A stretch of DNA of 64,000 nt from Blautia wexlerae DSM 19850 (lineage in GTDB: Bacteria > Bacillota > Clostridia > Lachnospirales > Lachnospiraceae): positions 1,312,501-1,376,500 of the forward strand of contig NZ_CP102267.1 of assembly GCF_025148125.1 (NCBI RefSeq). The letters run 5' to 3'. The notes under the pieces were generated by a model. The model searched no databases and had not been told where the DNA came from. It worked only from the letters and a program-made list of their open reading frames with translations. This document shows positions 17,101-24,205 of this stretch, in pieces. Both the position numbers and the translations under genes were made by a program. Positions within the stretch are counted from its first letter, which is position 1; every line of letters starts with the position of its first letter.

Positions 17101-17233
17101 ATTAACGGATTACATATCAGTGTAGTGTATATATTAGTTTTTAGAGATCGTTTTCAGGACAGCTCCTCTTGACTACTACTCATATTTTTTGATCTGAAAA
17201 ACACATCTTATTTTTTCAAAATAATTTGAATAA

Positions 17234-17288
17234 TTGCGCGTCGCATTCTCGTTACTTTAGCCTGATGAGTTAGACGCGCAAATTTTTT
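17234..17288 (+). other. Nested hairpin with CTTTAGCC loop upstream of the TnpB-like gene
   Basis: The outer arms TTGCGCGTC (17234-17242) and GACGCGCAA (17273-17281) enclose an inner 7-bp stem CTCGTTA/TGATGAG around the loop CTTTAGCC. A six-T run follows. The inner hairpin resembles the terminal hairpin of the omega RNA at 18875-18885 (ACTTTAGC loop). It may be a terminator of the ABC operon, the left end of the TnpB element, or a leftover right end of another such element. Otherwise 17101-17399 shows no gene. Confidence 0.5.
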
Positions 17289-17399
17289 ACCCAAAGGAAA
17301 ACATATGTTTATTTTTAGCGCTATATGTGCTAAAATATAGCCATGGGTAGTAGAAAAAACAACAGAATCTGAGAAAAGAGTTATCAGGGAAAAATAAAA

Positions 17400-18728
17400 A
17401 TGCAGATAATATCCAGTTATGGTGTAGAATTACGAAAACAGAATATCCCGATCCGCCAGACACTGGAGATCTACCGTTCTGCTGTCAGCTATCTGATTGG
17501 GATTTATGTGCAGGTATGGGAAGAATTAGCAGAAATCCCGGATGCAAAGAGGCGTTTTAATGCTGCAGAACATCTGGTACATACTACGAAGAAAAACCAT
17601 GCCTGTTTTGATTTTGATATCCGGTTCCCAAAGATGCCTTCCTATCTGCGCAGATCTGCCATCCAGCATGCACTGGGGACAGTATCCTCTTATAAAACAC
17701 GGCTGGATCTATGGGAAAAGACCGACGGAAAGAGCGGGAAACCAAAGCTTGTATATGAAAATCACGCCATGCCGGTCTTCTACCGTGATGTCATGTACCG
17801 TGAAGGAGCGGAAGGGAAAGACGAAGCATACCTGAAACTCTATGACGGTCATGACTGGAAATGGTCCTGTGTACGTCTGGATCATACGGATATGGAATAT
17901 CTGAGAAAATGCTGGTCAGGGAAAAAGGCATCTGCCCCGACTCTGGAAAAGAGACACCAGAAGTATTTTTTGCGTTTTTCCTATAAAGAGGAAGTAACAC
18001 TTACCAAAACACCTGTGAAAGAACAGATTATCTGCAGCGTGGACTTAGGGATCAATACCGATGCAGTCAGTACCATCATGCGGGCAGACGGAACTGTCCT
18101 GGGAAGAAGATTCATAGATCATCCCAGTGAAAAAGACCGGATGTACCGTACACTGGGACGGATCCGCAGATTCCAGAGGGAACATGGCTCTGCGCAGACA
18201 CAGGGAAGATGGGCATATACGAAACGTCTGAACACAGAACTGGGTAAAAAGACTGCAGGTGCGATTGTAAGATATGCGGAAGAAAACCATGCAGATGTGA
18301 TCGTGTTCGAGTATCTGGAGATGCAGGGGAAGATATCGGGAAAGAAAAAACAGAAAATGCACCTGTGGAGAAAAAGAGATATCCAGAAGTGTTGTGAACA
18401 TCAGGCACACAGGAAAGGGATGCGGGTATCCAGGATCTGCGCATGGAATACCAGCAGACTGGCTTATGATGGTTCCGGGGCGGTAACACGTGACTGGGAA
18501 AATCACAGCCTCTGTACTTTCCAGACAGGAAAACGATATAATTGTGACCTGTCAGCATCCTATAATATAGGGGCGAGATATTTTATAAGGGAACTTTTAA
18601 AACCCCTTCCGGCAACGGAAAGGTCTTTACTGGAGGCAAAAGTCCCTCCTGTAAAGCGTAGAACCTCATGCGTTTATGCAGATCTGAGAAAACTCCATTC
18701 AGAAATGGAACTCTTAAAAGCAGCATAG
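17400..18728 (+). CDS. TnpB-like RNA-guided nuclease family protein, zinc ribbon degenerate
   Basis: 442 aa. A RuvC-like core is visible: VDLGINTDAVS with Asp215, VIVFEYLEM with Glu304, and CDLSASYNIGAR with Asp383, so all three acidic residues are kept. In place of the usual CxxC after the NTS motif it has AWNTSRLAYDGSG; only Cys347, Cys372 and Cys382 remain, so a standard four-Cys zinc ribbon cannot form. No TnpA is adjacent. The downstream 165 bp are highly structured and end in a typical omega-RNA-like hairpin. It could be a mobile-element nuclease or a domesticated derivative. Confidence 0.8.
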   Translation: MQIISSYGVELRKQNIPIRQTLEIYRSAVSYLIGIYVQVWEELAEIPDAKRRFNAAEHLVHTTKKNHACFDFDIRFPKMPSYLRRSAIQHALGTVSSYKTRLDLWEKTDGKSGKPKLVYENHAMPVFYRDVMYREGAEGKDEAYLKLYDGHDWKWSCVRLDHTDMEYLRKCWSGKKASAPTLEKRHQKYFLRFSYKEEVTLTKTPVKEQIICSVDLGINTDAVSTIMRADGTVLGRRFIDHPSEKDRMYRTLGRIRRFQREHGSAQTQGRWAYTKRLNTELGKKTAGAIVRYAEENHADVIVFEYLEMQGKISGKKKQKMHLWRKRDIQKCCEHQAHRKGMRVSRICAWNTSRLAYDGSGAVTRDWENHSLCTFQTGKRYNCDLSASYNIGARYFIRELLKPLPATERSLLEAKVPPVKRRTSCVYADLRKLHSEMELLKAA

Positions 18729-18893
18729 ATACAGGCAGATATACAGCGGACTACCTGTAATGTGGGAACCAGCCATATCTGGCATGGAAAAAGCACATAA
18801 CTGTGCAGACCTAAGTTACAGGCGTATCCGCCGATATTTAGTCTGACGCCTAAAGCGTCCGGAAGCACGTGACTTTAGCCATGTGAGGTTCAC
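18729..18893 (+). ncRNA. Candidate omega (guide) RNA of the TnpB-like gene
   Basis: The sequence after the stop folds into successive hairpins: TACAGG/CCTGTA, GCCA/TGGC, GCACA/TGTGC, ACGC/GCGT and CACGTG-ACTTTAGC-CATGTG, ending in GAGGTTCAC. This arrangement, with a terminal CTTTAG-loop hairpin, is characteristic of the right ends of IS200/IS605-type elements, where the TnpB guide RNA ends and the guide begins. The guide would start near 18894. The 5' limit may lie inside the coding region. Confidence 0.65.
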
Positions 18894-18899
18894 CTGGAA

Positions 18900-18926
18900 C
18901 TATTTTATGTAAGCGCTATAAAATAG
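18900..18926. repeat. 9-bp hairpin beside the omega RNA end
   Basis: CTATTTTAT (18900-18908) is inverted at 18918-18926 around AGCGC. A similar AGCGCTATA-containing sequence occurs near 17313. The rest of 18927-19048 shows only the ribosome site of the next gene (AAAGGAG). Confidence 0.4.
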
Positions 18927-19048
18927 AAGTTGTATTAACTGCAATTAAGCCTTATACTAAAGCTATCTTCAGAATACAAAAGTGCAGAAGTAAGACACTG
19001 GCGTATATTATGCCGGACTCTTTTCTGCAAAATTAAAGGAGTAATCCT

Positions 19049-19813
19049 ATGCAGACATCTAAAGATTTTTTACATATTTTTCTTGATATGGGTGACGCAT
19101 TGTTAAACAGCGGTGCAGAGATTTTTCGAGTGGAGGATACGCTGAACCGAATGGGTTATGCCTGTGGTGCTGCACAGATGAATGTTTTTGTGATCACATC
19201 CAGTATCGTTATTACCATGGAATTTCCAGAAGAAGGAGCGCGGACACAGACCCGACGGATCAGGGAAAGTGGTGGAAATGATTTTACAAAATTAGAGCAG
19301 TTGAATGATCTGAGCCGTCGTTTCTGTAATCATCCTGTCCCTGCGGCAGAGCTTCGGAAAGAATTTGATAAAATTAACATAAATAGGACGAAACCGTTAT
19401 GGAAACTTCTTGGAAGCCTTCTGGCTGCATGCAGTTTTGCTTTTTTTTATGGTGGAAGTATTCCGGATGCTGTTGCAGCAGGATTTGGGGCTGTTCTGAT
19501 CTGGGGATTACAGCAATATCTTCGTCCGGTATGCATGAATGAAGTGACTTTTCAGTTTGTGGCGTCTTTTTTTACAGGCTGTGCAATCTGTGGATTAACC
19601 TTGCTGTGCCCATTCCTTCGCATGGATAAGATTATGATCGGTGACATTATGCTTTTGATTCCGGGGTTAATGTCGACAAATGCAATCAGGGATGTACTTA
19701 TTGGTGATACACTCTCTGGAATCATCCGTCTGATTGCTGCTTTACTACTTGCTGCGGCACTGGCACTTGGATTTATGGGGGCAATTATTTTATTTGGGAG
19801 GTTTGGACTTTGA
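19049..19813 (+). CDS. Threonine/serine exporter family, large subunit (ThrE/DUF1212 type)
   Basis: 254 aa. The N-terminal ~115 residues are the cytoplasmic domain of ThrE-like exporters (LLNSGAEIFRVEDTLNRMGYACG; VITSSIVITMEF), followed by five hydrophobic segments. Split ThrE systems have this subunit paired with a small one, here the next gene with a 4-bp overlap. The start follows AAAGGAG. Likely role: efflux of threonine, serine or a related amino acid. Confidence 0.88.
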   Translation: MQTSKDFLHIFLDMGDALLNSGAEIFRVEDTLNRMGYACGAAQMNVFVITSSIVITMEFPEEGARTQTRRIRESGGNDFTKLEQLNDLSRRFCNHPVPAAELRKEFDKININRTKPLWKLLGSLLAACSFAFFYGGSIPDAVAAGFGAVLIWGLQQYLRPVCMNEVTFQFVASFFTGCAICGLTLLCPFLRMDKIMIGDIMLLIPGLMSTNAIRDVLIGDTLSGIIRLIAALLLAAALALGFMGAIILFGRFGL

Positions 19814-20256
19814 CTGCAGCAATCATGATACAATTAATTACCGGAGCCATTGGCTCTGTAGGATTTGGAATTCTTTTTCATATAAAAAAGAAATATTTGC
19901 CTCTGGTAGCAGTTGGCGGCTTCCTTAGCTGGCTGGTGTTCCTTCTGGGAAAAGAATTCTGGGGAAATGTTTTTCTTCCGACTCTGATGGCTGGCTTTGT
20001 TACAGATGTGTATGCAGAAATTCTTGCAAGAATCTGTAAAGAAACATCTACATCTTTTTTTGTTACTTCCGTAATCCCTCTGATTCCCGGAAGTACTCTT
20101 TATTATTGTATGAACAGCATTGTGGAAGGAAATACTGTTCGAGCATTGGAATATGGACGGGATACGTTTCTTTTTGCTTTTGGAATTGCAGCAGGAATGA
20201 GTATTGCGTGGTCGATCTGTTATTTTCTGAGAACTGTAAGGAAAAAGCAGAACTGA
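19810..20256 (+). CDS. Threonine/serine exporter, small subunit (ThrE_2/YjjB type)
   Basis: 148 aa with four hydrophobic segments. Starts at TTG 19810, overlapping the upstream stop by 4 bases, with GGGAGG eight bases upstream. Motifs such as ARICKETSTSFFVTSVIPLIPGS are typical of the small ThrE partner. It completes the exporter encoded by the previous gene. Confidence 0.87.
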   Translation: MTAAIMIQLITGAIGSVGFGILFHIKKKYLPLVAVGGFLSWLVFLLGKEFWGNVFLPTLMAGFVTDVYAEILARICKETSTSFFVTSVIPLIPGSTLYYCMNSIVEGNTVRALEYGRDTFLFAFGIAAGMSIAWSICYFLRTVRKKQN

Positions 20257-20316
20257 CCTGGCAAGAAAGAAATTCCCGATGAAATGACACACACCCGTTT
20301 TCGACAGTTGATGAAA

Positions 20317-20393
20317 AATCACGACCACCGGCTTAGCCGGTGGTCGTGATTACTGAATCAAGCAAGTAGCGAAGCGGATGATTTTATCCGCTT
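20317..20393. repeat. 16-bp perfect palindrome and adjacent 8-bp hairpin
   Basis: Arms 20317-20332 and 20336-20351 (ATCACGACCACCGGC and complement) flank a TTA loop. A second hairpin AAGCGGAT-GATTTT-ATCCGCTT follows at 20372-20393. No T-run follows either. They may be REP-like or IS200-end remnants, or a transcription stop for the exporter genes. Confidence 0.6.
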
Positions 20394-20458
20394 GACCATA
20401 TTATATATGCTGTGACGCAAATAGCAAGGCGAACTGTAAACTGAGAAAATAAAAAAAG

Positions 20459-20487
20459 TTGACAATTAACCTTCTGTGTTTTAAAAT
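20459..20487 (+). promoter_or_regulatory. Sigma-A promoter of the biotin operon
   Basis: TTGACA (20459-20464), a 17-bp spacer and TAAAAT (20482-20487), just upstream of the BirA-type operator and bioY. Confidence 0.75.
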
Positions 20488-20518
20488 AGTAAACCATAAA
20501 ATATATGGAGGTTTACAA
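20487..20518 (+). promoter_or_regulatory. BirA-type biotin operator overlapping the bioY ribosome site
   Basis: TAGTAAACC (20487-20495), 14 bp, GGTTTACAA (20510-20518). The half-sites match the BirA consensus TTGTAAACC/GGTTTACAA with one mismatch. The operator begins at the end of the -10 hexamer and includes the Shine-Dalgarno GGAGG, so BirA-biotinyl-AMP binding would block transcription when biotin is plentiful. Confidence 0.82.
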
Positions 20519-21112
20519 ATGACTAAAACAAAAAGCATGATCTATTGCGGTCTTTTTACGGCGTTGATTGCAGCAGGTGCGTTTATTAAAATCCCTGTAC
20601 CTGTAGTTCCCTTTACACTGCAGTACCTGTTCACTATGCTTGCCGGATTGTTTCTGGGATCCAGAAGGGGTATGATTTCTGTGGTTGCCTATATGCTGTT
20701 GGGACTGGCAGGACTTCCGATCTTTTCGGAGGGCGGTGGGATCTGGTATATTTTCAAGCCAAGCTTCGGTTATATTATAGGGTTCTGCTTGGGAACATAC
20801 GTAACCGGACTTATCGCAGAACGTCTTAAGCAGAAGACAGTTTTTCGCTATTTACTTGCAAATCTGGCAGGTCTGATGATTGTCTATATCTGTGGAATGG
20901 TTTATTACTATGTGATCTGTAACTATGTGATTGATACACCGATTGGAATCTGGCCGCTGATTCTTTATTGTTTTCTGCTTGCGGTACCCGGCGATATTGC
21001 ATTAAGTATCCTGGGAGCTGTCATTGCAAAGCGTGTCAGACCGGTAGTGCATCAATATCTTTTTGATTCAAAATCAAATGTCAGACTGAAAACGGAGGAG
21101 CTTGCAAAATGA
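20519..21112 (+). CDS. bioY: BioY biotin transporter (ECF S-component)
   Basis: 197 aa from ATG 20519; this start is set by GGAGG at 20507-20511, and a TTG further upstream would fall in the promoter. Six hydrophobic segments with the BioY patterns FTLQYLFTMLAGLFLGSRRG and PSFGYIIGFCLG. It imports biotin, usually with an EcfAAT module encoded elsewhere. First gene of a four-gene operon, overlapping bioB by 4 bp. Confidence 0.95.
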   Translation: MTKTKSMIYCGLFTALIAAGAFIKIPVPVVPFTLQYLFTMLAGLFLGSRRGMISVVAYMLLGLAGLPIFSEGGGIWYIFKPSFGYIIGFCLGTYVTGLIAERLKQKTVFRYLLANLAGLMIVYICGMVYYYVICNYVIDTPIGIWPLILYCFLLAVPGDIALSILGAVIAKRVRPVVHQYLFDSKSNVRLKTEELAK

Positions 21113-22101
21113 ATCCACTTATTTTAGCACAGGAAATTATTGATGGGCGCAGAATTACAAGGGAGGATGATCTTTCCTATTTTCTTACCTGTGATTTAGA
21201 CGAATTATGTGAAGGAGCAGACCGTATCCGCGAAGCATATATCGGTGATAAGGTGGATCTCTGTTCCATCATCAATGGCCGCAGCGGCAGGTGTCCGGAG
21301 GACTGCAAATATTGTGCGCAGTCAGTACACCACCATACTTCCTGTGAGATCTATGATTTTCTTCCGGAGGAAAAGATTCTGGAAGCATGTAAAATGAACG
21401 AAGAGGAGGGCGTTGACCGTTTCTCAATCGTTACTGCAGGAAAGGCCCTGACTGGAAAAGAATTTGATCAGGCGATCCACGCCTATGAAACCATGCATAA
21501 GGAATGTAATATTGATCTCTGTGCTTCCATGGGCTTTCTTTCTTCTGAACAACTGCATCGTCTTCATGAAGCCGGAGTAACCAGTTACCATCATAATATT
21601 GAGACTTCAAAGAGAAATTTTCCTAATATATGTACGACACATACATACGATATGAAGATTGAAACTCTGAAAAAGGTAAAGGCAGAAGGAATGTGTGCAT
21701 GTTCTGGCGGTATCATAGGAATGGGAGAGACCTGGGAGGATCGTCTGGATATGGCAGTCAGCCTTGCGGAGCTGGGGATTGATTCTATTCCAATCAATGC
21801 ATTGATGCCCATTCCGGGAACACCTTTGGAACACCTTGATCAGCTTTCAGAGCAGGATATCCTCCGGACAATCGCCTTCTTCCGTTATATTAATCCTGAG
21901 GCTAATATTCGTCTTGCTGCCGGACGGGCACTTCTTACCAATGACGGGGAAACCGCTTTTAAATCCGGTGCCTCCGCTACAATAACAGGGAATATGCTGA
22001 CTACTGTTGCCTGCGCAACCATCCGCAGCGACCGAAAAATGCTCTCTGATATGGGCAGAAATGTAACACCAGAATATTGGAAGGAAGTGGAAGAATCATG
22101 A
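21109..22101 (+). CDS. bioB: Biotin synthase BioB
   Basis: 330 aa radical-SAM enzyme converting dethiobiotin to biotin. The 4Fe-4S motif is CPEDCKYCAQS (Cys at about 63, 67, 70). Further family blocks are LCASMGFL, YHHNIETSKRNFP, CSGGIIGMGET and IPINALMPIPGTPLE, and the conserved Arg of the 2Fe-2S site is in NIRLAAGR. It overlaps bioY and bioD by 4 bp each, so translation is coupled. Confidence 0.97.
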   Translation: MNPLILAQEIIDGRRITREDDLSYFLTCDLDELCEGADRIREAYIGDKVDLCSIINGRSGRCPEDCKYCAQSVHHHTSCEIYDFLPEEKILEACKMNEEEGVDRFSIVTAGKALTGKEFDQAIHAYETMHKECNIDLCASMGFLSSEQLHRLHEAGVTSYHHNIETSKRNFPNICTTHTYDMKIETLKKVKAEGMCACSGGIIGMGETWEDRLDMAVSLAELGIDSIPINALMPIPGTPLEHLDQLSEQDILRTIAFFRYINPEANIRLAAGRALLTNDGETAFKSGASATITGNMLTTVACATIRSDRKMLSDMGRNVTPEYWKEVEES

Positions 22102-22796
22102 GTAAAGCGGTATTTATTACAGGAACAGGAACAGACATGGGCAAAACCTATCTCTCAGGACTGATCGTAAAAAAACTGGCACAGGCAGGAAAAAATCCGG
22201 CTTATTACAAAGCTGCAATGAGTGGAAATGACCGGCGTGCAGACGGAAGTCTGATCCCGGGCGATGCACTTTTTGTTAAAGAGATGTCTGGTATTTCCCA
22301 GTCTCTGGATGATATGTGTCCCTATGTATATGAAAATGCCTGGTCTCCTCATCTTGCTTCAAGAGTTGAGGGTAATCCGGTGGATCTTGATGTTGTGCGA
22401 AGAGGATTTTTGAAGGCAGCAAATGATTATGAATATATTACCATGGAAGGAAGTGGCGGTATCCTCTGTCCGCTCTGTTTTGATGAACGCAAAATCCAGC
22501 TTGAAGATGTGATAAGAGAGTTTGAGCTTTCCAGTATTCTGGTGGCAGATGCAGGGCTTGGTACAATAAACAGTGTTGTATTGACTGCTGAGTATATGAA
22601 AGCCCATTCCCTTCCAATCAAAGGTATTATTTTTAACCATTACCATCCCGGAAATATTATGGAAGAGGATAATATTGCTATGTGCCAATATATGACAGGC
22701 CTTCCGGTTATTGCAAAAGTACAGGATAATGCGAAAGATCTTGATATAGATGCAGATGTACTGGCAGAATTTTATGATGAGGTGAAGATCAAATGA
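22098..22796 (+). CDS. bioD: Dethiobiotin synthetase BioD
   Basis: 232 aa from ATG 22098, which overlaps the bioB stop (ATGA). The Walker A variant GTGTDMGKTYLSG is at 8-20, and the catalytic Lys lies in YYKAAMSG. MEGSGGILCPL corresponds to the glycine-rich MEGAGG block. It carboxylates and closes 7,8-diaminopelargonate to dethiobiotin using ATP and CO2. Confidence 0.95.
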   Translation: MSKAVFITGTGTDMGKTYLSGLIVKKLAQAGKNPAYYKAAMSGNDRRADGSLIPGDALFVKEMSGISQSLDDMCPYVYENAWSPHLASRVEGNPVDLDVVRRGFLKAANDYEYITMEGSGGILCPLCFDERKIQLEDVIREFELSSILVADAGLGTINSVVLTAEYMKAHSLPIKGIIFNHYHPGNIMEEDNIAMCQYMTGLPVIAKVQDNAKDLDIDADVLAEFYDEVKIK

Positions 22797-23983
22797 TATG
22801 GTATCCCTATGAACAAATGAAAACAATGAAAGCTCCCTATAAGATTCTGGATGCAGAGGGTGTACATCTTTATACAAAAGATCAGAAGCTGATAGACTCT
22901 ATATCTTCCTGGTGGTGTATGATTCATGGATATAAGCATCCGGAACTGACAGAAGCGATCAAGGAACAGGCAGACCGTTTTTGTCATGTAATGCTTGGGG
23001 GACTGACACATGAGCCGGTGGAAAAGCTTTCTGCGAAGCTGCAGGAATTTCTGCCAGGAGATCTGGATTATTGTTTTTTTTCAGATTCAGGAAGTGTTGC
23101 AGTGGAGGTCTCACTTAAAATGGCCCTTCAATACAACACCAATCAGGGAAGAAAGCGCCCGTTAGTGCTGGCTCTTGAACATGCATATCACGGGGATACC
23201 TTTAAGGCAATGGAAGTTGGTGATGACGAGGATTATCATTTCGCTTTTGACAAAAAAGAGGGTGTTGTCCATATTCCCACTGAGATCCCGGCCCTGGAGG
23301 AGGCATTTGAACAGTATCATGACCGTCTGAACTGCTTTATTGTGGAGCCTCTTTTACAGGGAGCAGGAGGAATGCGGATGTATGATATTTCATTCCTGAA
23401 GAGAGCAAGAGAATTGTGTGACCAGTATGATGTTCTTTTGATTTTTGACGAGGTTGCAACCGGGTTTGGCCGCACAGGTAATCGCTTTGTGGCAGATCTT
23501 GTTCTGCCGGATATCCTGGTTCTTGGAAAGGCCCTTACAGGAGGATATATTGGTCATGCTGTCACTGTGGCAAATCATAAGGTATTTGATGCCTTTTACA
23601 GTGATGATGACAGACTTGCCCTGATGCATGGCCCTACTTTTATGGGAAACCCGCTGGCATGTGCTGTGGCCTTAAAGGGAATTGAGATTTTTGAGCGCGA
23701 AGATTATATGAGTAAGATCCGTCATATTGAACAGGTTTCACGTCGTGAGATGGAAGCATTCACAGATCCACGGATCAAAGAAGTCCGGATCATGGGTGGC
23801 TGTGTGTGCGTGGAGGTTCATGATTCCAGAGATCTGGAAGGCTTCCAGCAGTTTGCTTATGAACGGGGTGTGTTCAGCAGGCCATTTTTGAACTACATGT
23901 ACTCTATGGTTCCATATGTGATCAGTGACGAAGAGCTTATAAAAATTTTTGATGTGATGAAGGAATGGTTTAGAGAGAAATAA
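22793..23983 (+). CDS. bioA: Adenosylmethionine-8-amino-7-oxononanoate aminotransferase BioA
   Basis: 396 aa PLP-dependent class III aminotransferase, slightly short for BioA. Visible are SSWWCMIHGYKHPEL near the N terminus, SDSGSVAVEVSLKMA, LIFDEVATGFGRTG, and the PLP Lys in LGKALTGGYIGHA. It makes 7,8-diaminopelargonate from KAPA. Last gene of the operon, followed by a terminator. bioF and the pimeloyl-ACP genes are not in the window, so KAPA must come from elsewhere. Confidence 0.95.
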   Translation: MIWYPYEQMKTMKAPYKILDAEGVHLYTKDQKLIDSISSWWCMIHGYKHPELTEAIKEQADRFCHVMLGGLTHEPVEKLSAKLQEFLPGDLDYCFFSDSGSVAVEVSLKMALQYNTNQGRKRPLVLALEHAYHGDTFKAMEVGDDEDYHFAFDKKEGVVHIPTEIPALEEAFEQYHDRLNCFIVEPLLQGAGGMRMYDISFLKRARELCDQYDVLLIFDEVATGFGRTGNRFVADLVLPDILVLGKALTGGYIGHAVTVANHKVFDAFYSDDDRLALMHGPTFMGNPLACAVALKGIEIFEREDYMSKIRHIEQVSRREMEAFTDPRIKEVRIMGGCVCVEVHDSRDLEGFQQFAYERGVFSRPFLNYMYSMVPYVISDEELIKIFDVMKEWFREK

Positions 23984-23985
23984 AT

Positions 23986-24040
23986 AAAAACTACTGTATA
24001 AAGCCGGAAAAAAATTCAGCTTATATACAGTAGTTTTTTT
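23986..24040 (+). terminator. Terminator of the biotin operon
   Basis: AAAAACTACTGTATA (23986-24000) pairs with TATACAGTAGTTTTT (from 24024) and a T-run follows. The 23-base loop is long but the stem is perfect. Confidence 0.8.
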
Positions 24041-24044
24041 GTTT

Positions 24045-24205
24045 TATAGCAATCCTCGTAAATAATGCATTTAAGACAGTTCAGCAGAGTGCGAAAGACA
24101 AGGAAGATATCTGCAGGCGTGCTGACGCACGGCAAAGATATCTGACGCAGGATTTCACACTCTGATGGGCTGGATTAAGATGCATTATTTCAGAGGATTG
24201 CTATA
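24045..24205. repeat. 161-bp near-palindromic element overlapping the GH3 3' end
   Basis: Left arm 24045-24074 and right arm 24175-24205 are inverted copies with few mismatches (TATAGCAATCCTC at both ends). Inner pairs continue: CAGAGTG..GAAA with TTTCACACTCTG, AGATATCT with AGATATCT, and GTGC-TGAC-GCAC at the centre. The right arm contains the last codons of the GH3 gene, so the gene's stop is supplied by the element. A 22-bp perfect copy of the left end lies at 27557-27578. Confidence 0.7.
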
